Positions 27,077 through 37,251 of a DNA stretch of 64,000 nucleotides are shown piece after piece; the first letter of the stretch is position 1; each line of letters opens with the position of its first letter. The stretch covers positions 62,001 to 126,000 of the forward strand of contig JAFUOS010000007.1 of the NCBI GenBank assembly GCA_017472665.1, given 5' to 3'. A model generated the notes under the pieces. The model did not search any database. It saw nothing but the letters and a program-made list of their open reading frames with translations, and was not told the origin of the DNA. Both the position numbers and the translations under genes were made by a program. Origin of the DNA: Tyzzerella sp. (GTDB lineage Bacteria > Bacillota > Clostridia > Lachnospirales > Lachnospiraceae).

Positions 27077-28318
27077 ATGAAATCAAAACATGTAATTATC
27101 GTCGGCGGAGGCGCTTCAGGATTGGTTGCAGCAATCGCAGCAGCAAGAAATGGAGCAGATGTCACTATCATTGAACAGAAAGACCGCGTTGGGAAGAAAA
27201 TTCTTTCCACAGGAAACGGCAGGTGTAATTTGACAAATGAATATATGAAATCAGAATGCTTCCGCGGAGATAATACAGCAATTGTCCCTCAAGTGCTGAA
27301 ACAGTTTGGTTACGAAGAGACACTGACATTTTTTGAAGAGTTAGGTCTCATCTTAAAAAACAGACAAGGCTATATTTATCCAATTTCAGATCAGGCATCT
27401 ACCGTGCTGGATGTGCTGCGCATGGAAATAGAGCATCTCTCTGTCAATGTTGTATTAGAAGAATGCGTAAAGGACATAAAAAAGACGAAAAAAGGATTCG
27501 CGGTTACAACGAATCAGTCTACTTATTTCAGTGATGCTGTAATTTTGGCTGCAGGTGGAAAGGCTTCGCCTGTTTTGGGTTCCGATGGCAGTGGCTATGG
27601 CCTTGCAAAACAATTTGGGCATACGCTTTCACCAGTCGTGCCGGCTCTGGTTCAATTAATTGGAAAAGGAAACTATTTCAAACAGATTTCCGGTGTCCGT
27701 ACCAATGCTACAGTGAATTTATATGTCAATGATGCCTTTGTGGCTTCAGATACCGGAGAATTGCAACTTACTAATTACGGTATTTCTGGTATCCCAGTAT
27801 TCCAAATCAGCCGTTATGCAGCAAAAGCACTTTATGAGAAGAAACGAGTAATAGCAGTCGTTGATTTTCTTCCGACCATGACGAAAGAAGAATTAAATGG
27901 ATTCATACAAAAGCGAAGAGAAAGTCAAAGTTATAAAACAGCAGAAGATTTCTTTGTTGGAATGTTCCATAAAAAATTAATTGGTATGTTTTTGAAAATG
28001 GCAAGGATTTCTCCAAACCAAGTTGTGGAAACGATTTCTGCAAAACAATGGGAGCAGTTATTGGTTCTCTTTAAAGAGTTTCAGGTTGAAATTGAAGGGA
28101 CGAACTCATTTGAACAGGCTCAGATTTGTGCCGGAGGAGTCCGAACCACAGAAGTCAATCCGGAAACTATGGAATCCATTTATGCAGATGGTTTCTATCT
28201 GATAGGCGAACTGCTGGATATCGACGGAATCTGTGGCGGTTATAATCTGCAATGGGCATGGGCAACCGGCTATATTGCAGGGGAGAATGCAGCGAAAAAT
28301 GTGGCGAAAGGAATGTAA
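27077..28318 (+). CDS. HI0933/YhiN-like FAD-dependent oxidoreductase
   Basis: A 413-residue flavoprotein with the dinucleotide motif VIIVGGGASGLVAAI at the N-terminus, GKKILSTGNGRCNLTN near 45, LAAGGKASPVLGSDGSGY near 160, and a closing GEllDIDGICGGYNLQWAW type segment. The group includes BaiN-like enzymes, and the substrate cannot be assigned. The ATG at 27077 follows AGAGGA at correct spacing. The start of the next flavoprotein lies 1 base after the stop. Confidence 0.85.
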   Translation: MKSKHVIIVGGGASGLVAAIAAARNGADVTIIEQKDRVGKKILSTGNGRCNLTNEYMKSECFRGDNTAIVPQVLKQFGYEETLTFFEELGLILKNRQGYIYPISDQASTVLDVLRMEIEHLSVNVVLEECVKDIKKTKKGFAVTTNQSTYFSDAVILAAGGKASPVLGSDGSGYGLAKQFGHTLSPVVPALVQLIGKGNYFKQISGVRTNATVNLYVNDAFVASDTGELQLTNYGISGIPVFQISRYAAKALYEKKRVIAVVDFLPTMTKEELNGFIQKRRESQSYKTAEDFFVGMFHKKLIGMFLKMARISPNQVVETISAKQWEQLLVLFKEFQVEIEGTNSFEQAQICAGGVRTTEVNPETMESIYADGFYLIGELLDIDGICGGYNLQWAWATGYIAGENAAKNVAKGM

Positions 28319-28319
28319 T

Positions 28320-29927
28320 ATGCTTCGTATTGGACAATTAAAATTAAATCCAGATCATAGTCAAAACGATTTATTACAAAAGATTGCAAAAACGCTTCGT
28401 ATTTCTGAGAAAGAAATCAAGGGTTATCAGATTAAAAAGCAATCCATTGATGCAAGAAAGAAGCCAATGATTCAGTATGTTTATACAGTTGATGTTGACG
28501 TTGCAAATGAGCGCCAGATTTTAAAAAAACAAAAGGGAAATCAAGTAAGCATCGTCAATGAAAAACCATACTGTTTTCCTGAAAGTGGAGCCGAAAAGAT
28601 GCAGGAACGCCCGATTATCATTGGAAGCGGACCGGCAGGATTATTCTGTGCATACATGTTAGCCGAACACGGTTATAAACCAATTGTGTTTGAAAGAGGC
28701 GCTTCCGTTGAAGAACGCGCAGCAGATATTGAATCATTTTGGGAGACAGGTGTGCTAAACACTGCTTCCAATGTACAGTTTGGAGAAGGGGGTGCCGGTA
28801 CTTTTTCGGACGGAAAACTCAATACCCTTGTAAAAGATCCGATTGGCCGTAATCGAAAAGTATTAGAGATTTTTGTAAAAAATGGTGCACCAGAAGAAAT
28901 TTTATATATAAATAAACCTCATATTGGCACCGATATTCTGATTGATGTTGTGAGAAATATGCGAAACCAGATTATTGCATGGGGCGGAGAAGTCCATTTC
29001 CATAGTCAATTTACAGATTTTGCATTAGAAGATGGAAAATTGAAATCCATTACCATTCTTACAAAAGATAGAAAAACAATGATTCCTGCAGAAACGTTAG
29101 TTTTAGCTATTGGACATAGCGCAAGGGATACATTTTCCATGTTATACGAAAAGAAGTTGGAACTTACGGCAAAATCATTTGCTGTTGGAGTCAGAGTAGA
29201 GCATCCACAGGAGTGGATTAACGCTTCCCAATATGGTGAAAATTCCCCTTATAAACTTCCGAGTGCAGCATACAAAGTTGCAGCCAATCTGGAAAATGGA
29301 AGAGGGGTGTATTCATTCTGCATGTGCCCAGGCGGTTACGTAGTAAATGCATCGTCAGAGGAAGGCATGCTGGCAGTAAATGGCATGAGTTATCACGCAC
29401 GTGATGGAAAGAATGCGAACAGTGCTATTATCGTAACAGTTACACTAGAAGATTTTGGGTCCGAGCATCCTTTAGCGGGTATGTATTTTCAACAAAAATT
29501 AGAAAAAAAAGCTTTTGAAGAAGGAAACGGTCTTGTCCCTGTACAACGCTTTGAAGATTTTTGCAATAATGAGGCATCTAATAGCTTGGGAAAAGTAGTT
29601 CCGCAAATCAAAGGAGCCTATAAATTGGCGAATGTACGTAGCATATTCCCAGAAGCAATTGCTTCTTCCATAGAATTTGGCATAAAATCGTTCGACAAAC
29701 AAATACATCGATTTTCGGATAAAGATGTCGTTTTATCTGGAGTGGAAAGCAGAACGTCTTCCCCAGTCAGAATTGTCAGAAATGATGCCCTGGAGGTTGA
29801 AAATACAGGCATTTTTCCTTGCGGAGAAGGTGCCGGCTATGCGGGAGGCATCACGTCCGCAGCCATGGACGGCATGAAAATCGCCGAAATGATTCGAAAA
29901 AAATTTAGGTCTTTCGACGAAATCTGA
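28320..29927 (+). CDS. FAD-dependent oxidoreductase with N-terminal extra domain
   Basis: A 535-residue protein. Residues 1-95 form a small alpha/beta domain often seen in this uncharacterised dehydrogenase family. The FAD motif IIIGSGPAGLFCAYMLAEHG begins near residue 97, followed by NVQFGEGGAGTFSDGKL and a C-terminal PCGEGAGYAGGITSAAMDG. The ATG at 28320 follows AAAGGA. Two flavoproteins in a row after a PLP enzyme suggests a shared redox pathway, but nothing fixes it. A frame extending further upstream only runs through the previous gene. Confidence 0.82.
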   Translation: MLRIGQLKLNPDHSQNDLLQKIAKTLRISEKEIKGYQIKKQSIDARKKPMIQYVYTVDVDVANERQILKKQKGNQVSIVNEKPYCFPESGAEKMQERPIIIGSGPAGLFCAYMLAEHGYKPIVFERGASVEERAADIESFWETGVLNTASNVQFGEGGAGTFSDGKLNTLVKDPIGRNRKVLEIFVKNGAPEEILYINKPHIGTDILIDVVRNMRNQIIAWGGEVHFHSQFTDFALEDGKLKSITILTKDRKTMIPAETLVLAIGHSARDTFSMLYEKKLELTAKSFAVGVRVEHPQEWINASQYGENSPYKLPSAAYKVAANLENGRGVYSFCMCPGGYVVNASSEEGMLAVNGMSYHARDGKNANSAIIVTVTLEDFGSEHPLAGMYFQQKLEKKAFEEGNGLVPVQRFEDFCNNEASNSLGKVVPQIKGAYKLANVRSIFPEAIASSIEFGIKSFDKQIHRFSDKDVVLSGVESRTSSPVRIVRNDALEVENTGIFPCGEGAGYAGGITSAAMDGMKIAEMIRKKFRSFDEI

Positions 29928-29962
29928 CGAGATATCTTCAGAAAAATTTAATGCACTGACCC

Positions 29963-29991
29963 TATACACTATTTTTAAATTATGGTAAAAT
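29963..29991 (+). promoter_or_regulatory. candidate promoter of the radC-mre operon
   Basis: TATACA (29963-29968) and TAAAAT (29986-29991) are 17 bases apart and 38 bases before the DUF4321 gene, the first of a long + strand run of cell-shape genes. Confidence 0.45.
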
Positions 29992-30029
29992 AAATAAAGT
30001 TTGTGGAATAGAAAAGAGGAGGAGTACAA

Positions 30030-30290
30030 ATGAAAAGAGCAGGTTCAAAAAATGCCTGGGTATTGTTATTGCTGATGTTAGCCGGAATCGTGTTAGGTGG
30101 ATTTATTGCGACCCTGACAGCACATATACCTGCACTCAGCTGGCTCAGTTATGGACAATCTTTTGGATTGGACAGCCCTATCGTTTTAAATTTAGGAATT
30201 TTGGTGATTACGTTTGGATTGAGTATTAATATTACGATTGCAAGTATTATCGGATTGATTCTTGCGGCAATTGTTTATCACTTTATCTAA
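30030..30290 (+). CDS. DUF4321 membrane protein
   Basis: An 86-residue protein with two strong membrane segments (residues 10-29 and 58-85) and a GIVLGGFIA motif. The family is found at this place, before radC and mreB, in many Clostridia. Function unknown; a link to cell-wall synthesis is suggested by position only. AGGAGG precedes the start. Confidence 0.8.
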   Translation: MKRAGSKNAWVLLLLMLAGIVLGGFIATLTAHIPALSWLSYGQSFGLDSPIVLNLGILVITFGLSINITIASIIGLILAAIVYHFI

Positions 30291-30321
30291 GAAACATTGT
30301 GTCAATGAGTCTACATATGGA

Positions 30322-31017
30322 ATGAGTCAAACTTACAAAATCAAAGAAATGCTAGAAGAGGAGCGCCCTTATGAGAAATGTCTTCGTTATGGAGCTGCTC
30401 ATCTTTCCAATGCAGAACTACTTGCCGTCATGCTGCGAACAGGCACAAAAGGGATGAATTCATTAGAACTGGCACGCAGCATTTTACAATTACAGTCAGG
30501 TGAGGAATCAATATTGAATGTTCATCAGCTCACCTTGCAGAAACTAAAAAAAATCAAAGGAATCGGTACTGTCAAAGCGATTCAGATATTATGTCTTTCG
30601 GAACTTGCGAAAAGACTTTCCAAAGCAAGTGCAAAAGAAGGACTGATTTTTACTCTTCCGTCTACGATTGCAGACTACTATATGGAAGAGATGCGCCATC
30701 AGAAGCAAGAACATATGAAGCTTCTGATGCTAGATACGAAAACAAAACTGATTGGAGAATCCAACATTTCCAAAGGCACGGTAAATGCCTCGTTGGTTTC
30801 TCCACGGGAATTATTTATAGAGGCTCTTGAGGCTGGCGCTGTGTCAATTATACTACTGCATAATCATCCGAGTGGGGATCCGACCCCAAGCACAGACGAT
30901 ATTTTGCTGACTAAGAGAGTGAAAGATGCTGGAGATCTAATCGGAATTGAACTGTTAGATCATATTATTATTGGAAATAATTGTTATATCAGTTTTGCGG
31001 AAGAGCAAATGATTTGA
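30322..31017 (+). CDS. radC: RadC-family JAB-domain protein
   Basis: A 231-residue protein with an N-terminal helix-hairpin-helix region (KIKGIGTVKAIQ near residue 75) and a C-terminal JAB/MPN metal-binding motif HNHPSGDPTPSTDD. The old idea of a DNA repair function is not well supported for the family. The start at 30322 is preferred since it begins at the usual distance from EERPYEKCLRYG; upstream in-frame starts lack a ribosome binding site. It neighbours mreB as in most Firmicutes. Confidence 0.92.
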   Translation: MSQTYKIKEMLEEERPYEKCLRYGAAHLSNAELLAVMLRTGTKGMNSLELARSILQLQSGEESILNVHQLTLQKLKKIKGIGTVKAIQILCLSELAKRLSKASAKEGLIFTLPSTIADYYMEEMRHQKQEHMKLLMLDTKTKLIGESNISKGTVNASLVSPRELFIEALEAGAVSIILLHNHPSGDPTPSTDDILLTKRVKDAGDLIGIELLDHIIIGNNCYISFAEEQMI

Positions 31018-31035
31018 CAATTGAAAGGATATATC

Positions 31036-32058
31036 ATGTTTGGTAACGTTTATGGGCTTGACCTTGGTACATATGATATAAAGGTCTATGACAAGAAGCA
31101 GAATGCGATCTGGAGGGAGAAAAATACCGTTGCAATCAAAAACGAAAAAGAAATTTTTTCGGTAGGCGATGCTGCATATGAGATGTTTGAAAAAGCACCT
31201 TTTAACATTGAAATTATTTTTCCAATGAAAGAAGGCGTTATCTCTCATTTTTATGATATGCAGTACCTGTTACAGAATTTACTAAAAAGTGAGCGCCATT
31301 TTGCCCGCGGTTCAAAATATGTCATTGCGGTTCCAACTGATGTGACTGAAGTAGAAAAGAAAGCTTTCTATGACTTAGTGATTCATTCTACTGCACGCGC
31401 AAAGGAAGTGGCAATTGTGGAACGCGGTATTGCAGATGCGATTGGTCTGGGACTGGACGTTCAGCGCTCACCTGGTATTTTTATCGCTAATTTTGGTGGT
31501 GAAACGACAGAATTGTCTGTCCTGGCTTCTGGTGGTATGGTACTGAACCGTATTTTGAAAATCGGAGGTACAACCTTTGATCAGGCGATTGTAAATCATG
31601 TGAAATATTATAAAGAGTTCTTGATTGGTCGTCTGACCGCGGAACAACTTCGTAAAGCATTTGGTATTTTTGATGAAAAAGGACGTAAAACACTGCAGGT
31701 ATCCGGACGCAATCTTGTTACGGGGATTCCTGAACAGAAAGAAATCTCTGTAAATTTGGTACGTGCTGCCATGAAAGACCCTTTGGAAAACTGCATGCGA
31801 GAGATAAAAGTACTGTTGGAACGTACTCCACCAGAGGTTTTACGCTCCATCCAGAAAAATGGCATTTATATTACAGGAGGACTTGCCAACCTTGCCGGCA
31901 TAGCACAATACATAGAAGGCACTATCGGCTTGAAGGTCAATACCGTAAGTAAACCTGAGAACTGCGCAGTAGAAGGTTTAAAAAAGATTATTCAATCTAA
32001 AGAATTGAAGAAACTAACGTATTCCATGATGAATGATAATTATAGGTGGATGAAATAG
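31036..32058 (+). CDS. mreB: rod shape-determining protein MreB-like
   Basis: A 340-residue actin-fold ATPase that guides peptidoglycan synthesis along the cell wall. The phosphate 1 motif is GLDLGTYDIKVYDKK, phosphate 2 FIANFGGETTELS, and the adenosine motif ITGGLANLAGIAQYI. The first loop has TYDIK where typical MreB has TANT, so this is a divergent MreB/Mbl type. The ATG at 31036 has GAAAGGA upstream. First gene of mreB-mreC-mreD. Confidence 0.88.
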   Translation: MFGNVYGLDLGTYDIKVYDKKQNAIWREKNTVAIKNEKEIFSVGDAAYEMFEKAPFNIEIIFPMKEGVISHFYDMQYLLQNLLKSERHFARGSKYVIAVPTDVTEVEKKAFYDLVIHSTARAKEVAIVERGIADAIGLGLDVQRSPGIFIANFGGETTELSVLASGGMVLNRILKIGGTTFDQAIVNHVKYYKEFLIGRLTAEQLRKAFGIFDEKGRKTLQVSGRNLVTGIPEQKEISVNLVRAAMKDPLENCMREIKVLLERTPPEVLRSIQKNGIYITGGLANLAGIAQYIEGTIGLKVNTVSKPENCAVEGLKKIIQSKELKKLTYSMMNDNYRWMK

Positions 32059-32059
32059 T

Positions 32060-32917
32060 ATGAGAAAAAACAATCAAACAACATTTTCAAGTAAATATTG
32101 GTTACTGATTCTTGCCATTGTTTGTGTAATTTTAATGGGACTGTCTTTCGTGACAGATGGTGTAAATGGGCCGCTCCGTGCCATTGCTAATTATACGATT
32201 GTTCCGATGCAAAAAGGCATAAATACGATTGGGATGTGGATGAACGACCTTACACAGAATTTTGAAACCCTTCAGGAAGTGCGTGCTGAGAATAAGGAAC
32301 TTCAAGAAAAAGTGGATGAATTAACAGTACAGAACAATCTGCTGCAGCAGGAAAAATATGAGTTAGAACGATTACGAGAATTGTATGCACTGGATCAAAC
32401 ATACAGTGATTATAAAAAAGTAGGTGCTCACGTTACTGCAAATGATTCTGGAAACTGGTTTAGCTCTTTTGTCATTGACAAAGGCAAGAAAGATGGCATT
32501 GCAGAGGATATGAATGTCATGGCCGGAGCAGGTCTGGTTGGTATCGTTACAGAAGTAGGGCCAAATTGGTCCAGAGTACGTTCGATTATTGATGACACAA
32601 GTAAGGTCAGTGCAATGCTGTTATCCACTTCGGATAATTGTATTATAGCTGGTGACTTGGCATTGATGCAGGATGGTAAAATTCGTTTTGAACAATTACC
32701 AAATAATGACACCGTCATTGAGGTGGGAGAGCAGGTGGTAACATCTCATATTAGTAGTAAATATCTTCCTGGTATTTTAATTGGATATGTCAGCGAAATC
32801 GAAGTAGATTCCAACAACCTGACCCGTTCGGGTTACATTACACCTGCAGTAGATTTCCAACATCTTCAGGAAGTGCTCGTTATTACATCCACGAAGGCTG
32901 AAATGTTGGCCGAATAA
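32060..32917 (+). CDS. mreC: rod shape-determining protein MreC
   Basis: A 285-residue protein with one N-terminal membrane segment (residues 13-30), a coiled coil at about 68-105, and the MreC core with SGNWFSSFVIDKGKKDGI, GLVGIVTEVGPNWSRVRSI and ILIGYVSEI. It couples MreB with the elongation enzymes at the outer membrane face. It starts 1 base after mreB and is followed by mreD. Confidence 0.95.
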   Translation: MRKNNQTTFSSKYWLLILAIVCVILMGLSFVTDGVNGPLRAIANYTIVPMQKGINTIGMWMNDLTQNFETLQEVRAENKELQEKVDELTVQNNLLQQEKYELERLRELYALDQTYSDYKKVGAHVTANDSGNWFSSFVIDKGKKDGIAEDMNVMAGAGLVGIVTEVGPNWSRVRSIIDDTSKVSAMLLSTSDNCIIAGDLALMQDGKIRFEQLPNNDTVIEVGEQVVTSHISSKYLPGILIGYVSEIEVDSNNLTRSGYITPAVDFQHLQEVLVITSTKAEMLAE

Positions 32918-32950
32918 AAATATTGACTGAATAAGAAAGGAGGCATAACC

Positions 32951-33478
32951 GTGAGAAAGATAAAAAGACCTTTGGTTACTGTCTTGATTGTGATTATCTG
33001 TTTTTTGCTTGAAAGTACCGTCTTTCAAAGTTTGTCATTTGCATCAATCACTCCAAATCTTTTAATTGTGGTTACTGCCTCATTTGGATTTATGCGTGGC
33101 AAAAGGGAAGGTATGCTGGTAGGTTTTTTATCGGGCCTGATTATTGACGTATTCTTTGGAGATTTAATTGGATTTTACGCATTGATTTATATGGTGCTAG
33201 GCTACGTGAATGGATTTTTTAAACGGATTTTTTATCCAGATGACATTAAACTGCCATTGATTTTGATTAGTGCGAGTGATTTTGTGCTAGGGAATGCAGT
33301 ATTTGTTTTTCTGTTTATGATGAGAAGCAAATTTGATTATTGGTATTACCTTGGACACATTATCATACCAGAATTAATTTATACGGTTTTAGTAACCCTG
33401 GTATTATATCAGATTATTTTACACATAAATCAAGCATTGGAAGCAGAAGAAAAAAGGAGTGCAAGCAAATTTGTTTAG
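32951..33478 (+). CDS. mreD: rod shape-determining protein MreD
   Basis: A 175-residue polytopic protein with about five membrane segments and the MreD motifs TPNLLIVVTASFGFMRG, GLIIDVFFGDLIGFYAL. GTG start at 32951 after AAAGGAGG. The 3' end overlaps the PBP2 gene, whose ribosome binding site lies within this gene. Confidence 0.92.
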   Translation: MRKIKRPLVTVLIVIICFLLESTVFQSLSFASITPNLLIVVTASFGFMRGKREGMLVGFLSGLIIDVFFGDLIGFYALIYMVLGYVNGFFKRIFYPDDIKLPLILISASDFVLGNAVFVFLFMMRSKFDYWYYLGHIIIPELIYTVLVTLVLYQIILHINQALEAEEKRSASKFV

Positions 33479-36368
33479 TAGATTGAAAGAATTTTTTGCA
33501 GAGATATTCAAATCCAGACTCATTGTCTTAATTGCATTTTTCTGTGTAATATTTTTGGTAATTATTCAAAGGCTCTTTGATTTGCAGATTGTAAATGGCG
33601 AAGATTATTTGGAGAATTACACATTATCAATTAAGAAAACAAAAGAAGTACAGGGAACCAGAGGTAATATTTACGATCGCGATGGTGAAGTGCTAGCTAC
33701 TAATCGCCTGGCGTATTCTGTTCAAATTGAAGATAATGGCTCTTATGAGGATACCGAACAAAAGAATGAATTGATTAATGAAACAATTAACAATGTTATT
33801 GAGATTGTAGAATCTCATGGGGATTCGGCCGTAAATGATTTTGGTATTATTTTAGGAGACAACGGAGAATACCAGTTCTTATATGCGGAAGGCACAAAAC
33901 GCTCCCGTTTTCTTGCAGATATTTACGGATATGCAACAATTGATAAAATGAGTGAGAAAGAGGCCAATGCTACTCCTGATGAAATGATGGAGTTCCTATG
34001 TGCCAATAAGCGTGAAACGAAAGCTGGTACCTCATATGGATTTGGCGTAGACCAGGAACTTTATTCCAAAGAACGTGTACTTCAGATTGTTACCGTTCGT
34101 TACGGAATGCATTTGAATAGTTATAAGAAATATATTCCAACGACGATTAGTTCGGATGTCAGTGAGGAAACTGTTGCTGAAATCATGGAAAATATGAATG
34201 ATTTGCAGGGAATCAGTATTGGAGAGGAATCTCTCAGAGAATATCCGGATAGTAAGTACTTTGCTTCCATTTTAGGATATACTGGAAAAATATCACAGGA
34301 TGAATACGACGCACTTTCTGAAGATCAGCAAAAGAAATACGCTTTAACCGATATTGTTGGAAAAGCTGGTATTGAGCAAGTAATGGATGAATATCTCCAA
34401 GGCGAAAAAGGGGAAGAGACCGTCTATGTAAATAATGTTGGTAAGGTGATTGAAAGTAAAGTTATAACAGAACCAAAAGCTGGAAATGATGTCTATCTTA
34501 CAATTGATAAAGATTTGCAGATTACCGCCTACAATTTGCTTGAAGAAAAACTGGCTGGTATTATCCTTAGAAAGATGAGTAATGTTCTGGATTACACCAG
34601 AGATCCAGAGGGAAGCTCTACCAATATCATTATCCCAATAGGAGATATTTATTACGCATTCATTGGAAATGAGATATTGGATACAGACCATTTTGCACAG
34701 GAGGATGCATCCTCAACGGAAAAGAAAGTGTATTCAGCTTTTAGTTCCAGACAGGAAAAGGCAATTAGCGATATTATATCCAATTTAAATTCTACATCAT
34801 CGCCTGCCTACAAGAATTTATCAAAAGAGATGCAGGCATATATGAATTATATTGCATCTGATTTATTGGCTTCGAACGTGAAGATTTTGCAAAAAGATAA
34901 AATTGATATCAATGACAGTGTCTATCAGGCATGGCAGAATGAGACCATTAATCTCTATGAATATTTGAATTACGCAATTTCGCAGAATTGGATTGATACA
35001 TCTGTTATTCAAAAATATGTAGATGGTGAGGGAAAATATTCCGATTCGAATGAATTATATCAGGCAATTTTAAAATTTGTCGAAGATTACCTGAAAACAG
35101 ATTACACTTTCCAGAAATTAGTATATCGTTACATGGTCAAAGATGGCAGTGTAAGTGGAACACAAATCTGTATTATGCTATATGATCAGGGTGTCCTGGA
35201 ATATGATGAAACTCAGTACAATCGGTTGCTTTCTGGATACAGCCCTTATGAATTTATTCGTTCCAAGATTCAGAGTCTGGAGATTACTCCGGGACAATTA
35301 GGAGTAGAGCCATCCACAGGTTCCTTTATGATGACCGAGACAGCTACTGGAAGGACACTGGTATGTGTATCTTATCCAGGCTATGATAATAATAGATTAG
35401 CAAATACCATGGATACTGACTACTATAATCAACTTTATGTAGATATGGCAAATCCATTGTACAATAAAGCCACTCAGGAATTGACGGCACCTGGTTCTAC
35501 TTTCAAAATGGTATCTTCCGCAGCAGGATTGGAAGAGAACGTGATTAGTGCTGGTACATTGATTTCATGTACCGGCCCATATAAAAACGTGTCGCCAAGT
35601 CCAAAATGCTGGATTTATCCGGGCGGACATGGAAATCTGAATGTTGTGCAGGCGATTGGACATTCTTGTAACAACTTTTATTACGATGTTGGTTTCCGGT
35701 TAGGATTATTATCTAATGGAACATATTCTTCTGACCAAGGAACCGATTTACTTGCAAAATATGCAAAAATGTTCGGGCTTGGAGAAAAATCAGGACTTGA
35801 AATTCCTGAGAGAGAACCGCAGATTTCGGATGAAGATGCCGTGCGTTCTGCAATTGGACAAGGTTCTCACATTTATTCTACAAGTCAGTTGGCAAAATAT
35901 GTGACCGGAATCGCTAATAAAGGAACCGTATATGATTTGACGCTTCTTTATAAAGTCACAGATGTGGAAGGAAACGTAGTCAAAGAATATGAACCAAGTG
36001 TTTATAAACAAATTTCAGAAGAGGAAATCAGTCAAGGTACCTTTAATTTGATTCATGAAGGTATGAATTACATGGTTTCTAAGGATTCCCGTTTTGACAT
36101 CGTGCGTAAAGCAGGAATGCAGATGGCCGGAAAAACAGGAACTGCACAGCAAAGTACAACGCATGCAGACCATGTTTTATTTGTTGGTTTTGCACCAAGT
36201 TCGAATCCGGAGATTGCCATGAGCTGTCGTATCGCAAATGGATACAGTTCTGGTTATACGGCAGATATCGGACGTGACATGGTGCTGAAATATTTTAATT
36301 TAGCAGAAGATTCAAAAATAATTACCGGAAGTGCTTCGTCACTTGGCGTAGAAACACATGGCGACTAG
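33471..36368 (+). CDS. mrdA: penicillin-binding protein 2 (elongation transpeptidase)
   Basis: A class B PBP with one membrane segment (near residue 20-37), a dimerisation domain with GTRGNIYDRDGEVLATN and a transpeptidase domain. Active-site motifs are STFK (Ser about 675), SCN about 731 and KTGT about 887. At 965 residues it is much longer than typical PBP2; the extra length lies mainly at residues about 370-620 between the two domains, a helical insert seen in relatives. The TTG at 33471 lies 11 bases after AGGAG; a GTG at 33459 overlaps that site. Confidence 0.93.
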   Translation: MFSRLKEFFAEIFKSRLIVLIAFFCVIFLVIIQRLFDLQIVNGEDYLENYTLSIKKTKEVQGTRGNIYDRDGEVLATNRLAYSVQIEDNGSYEDTEQKNELINETINNVIEIVESHGDSAVNDFGIILGDNGEYQFLYAEGTKRSRFLADIYGYATIDKMSEKEANATPDEMMEFLCANKRETKAGTSYGFGVDQELYSKERVLQIVTVRYGMHLNSYKKYIPTTISSDVSEETVAEIMENMNDLQGISIGEESLREYPDSKYFASILGYTGKISQDEYDALSEDQQKKYALTDIVGKAGIEQVMDEYLQGEKGEETVYVNNVGKVIESKVITEPKAGNDVYLTIDKDLQITAYNLLEEKLAGIILRKMSNVLDYTRDPEGSSTNIIIPIGDIYYAFIGNEILDTDHFAQEDASSTEKKVYSAFSSRQEKAISDIISNLNSTSSPAYKNLSKEMQAYMNYIASDLLASNVKILQKDKIDINDSVYQAWQNETINLYEYLNYAISQNWIDTSVIQKYVDGEGKYSDSNELYQAILKFVEDYLKTDYTFQKLVYRYMVKDGSVSGTQICIMLYDQGVLEYDETQYNRLLSGYSPYEFIRSKIQSLEITPGQLGVEPSTGSFMMTETATGRTLVCVSYPGYDNNRLANTMDTDYYNQLYVDMANPLYNKATQELTAPGSTFKMVSSAAGLEENVISAGTLISCTGPYKNVSPSPKCWIYPGGHGNLNVVQAIGHSCNNFYYDVGFRLGLLSNGTYSSDQGTDLLAKYAKMFGLGEKSGLEIPEREPQISDEDAVRSAIGQGSHIYSTSQLAKYVTGIANKGTVYDLTLLYKVTDVEGNVVKEYEPSVYKQISEEEISQGTFNLIHEGMNYMVSKDSRFDIVRKAGMQMAGKTGTAQQSTTHADHVLFVGFAPSSNPEIAMSCRIANGYSSGYTADIGRDMVLKYFNLAEDSKIITGSASSLGVETHGD

Positions 36369-36448
36369 TTCTATGAATGACACTTCGCACCAAAGATAAA
36401 TACAAATATACCACTCATTACGATTATGAATTATAGGAGGATTTAAAC

Positions 36449-37240
36449 ATGGGAGAAGTGATTGTAATCACATCTGGAAAAGGTGGAGTAGGAAAGACAA
36501 CGACTACAGCAAATATTGGTGCTGGTCTCGCAAGGTTAAACAAAAAGGTAGTAGTCATTGACACAGATTTGGGATTAAGAAACCTGGATGTTGTTATGGG
36601 ACTTGAGAACCGCATAGTTTACAATCTTGTAGACGTGATTGAAGGAAATTGCAGAATGAAACAGGCGCTGATTAAAGACAAACGATATGAAACATTATAT
36701 CTGCTTCCTTCTGCGCAGACACGTGACAAAACGGCGATTTCACCAGGACAGATGAAAAAATTAACAGAAGAATTGGCAGAAGAGTACGATTATGTACTTT
36801 TGGACTGCCCAGCAGGCATTGAACAAGGATTCCAGAATGCCATAGCAGGAGCTACCCGTGCAATTGTTGTAACGACACCGGAAGTATCTGCAATCCGTGA
36901 TGCGGACCGTATTATTGGACTTTTAGAAAAAAATCAAATCAAGAAATTGGATTTGATTATCAATCGTATCCGTATGGATATGGTGAAGCGCGGAGACATG
37001 ATGTCTGTGGAAGATGTTTCAGAGATTCTTGCAATTAATCTTCTTGGTGTTCTTCCGGATGACGAACAGGTTGTGGTTGGCACTAATCAGGGAGAGCCAG
37101 TGATTGAACTGGATTCGCTGGCTGGGAAAGCCTACTATAATATTTGCCAAAGAATTGAAGGAAACGATGTTCCATTCCTAAATTTAGACACGAATGGCGG
37201 AGTTTTCAAAAAACTCACTCGCATTTTCAAAAATCATTAG
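36449..37240 (+). CDS. minD: septum-site determining protein MinD
   Basis: A 263-residue membrane-associated ATPase with the deviant Walker A SGKGGVGKTTTT, DTDLGLRNLDVVMG, DCPAGIEQGFQNA, and an amphipathic C-terminal helix ending FKKLTRIFKNH for membrane binding. It places the division site by inhibiting polar septation. minE follows, but no minC lies before it. Confidence 0.97.
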   Translation: MGEVIVITSGKGGVGKTTTTANIGAGLARLNKKVVVIDTDLGLRNLDVVMGLENRIVYNLVDVIEGNCRMKQALIKDKRYETLYLLPSAQTRDKTAISPGQMKKLTEELAEEYDYVLLDCPAGIEQGFQNAIAGATRAIVVTTPEVSAIRDADRIIGLLEKNQIKKLDLIINRIRMDMVKRGDMMSVEDVSEILAINLLGVLPDDEQVVVGTNQGEPVIELDSLAGKAYYNICQRIEGNDVPFLNLDTNGGVFKKLTRIFKNH

Positions 37241-37251
37241 GAGGTGCAGAG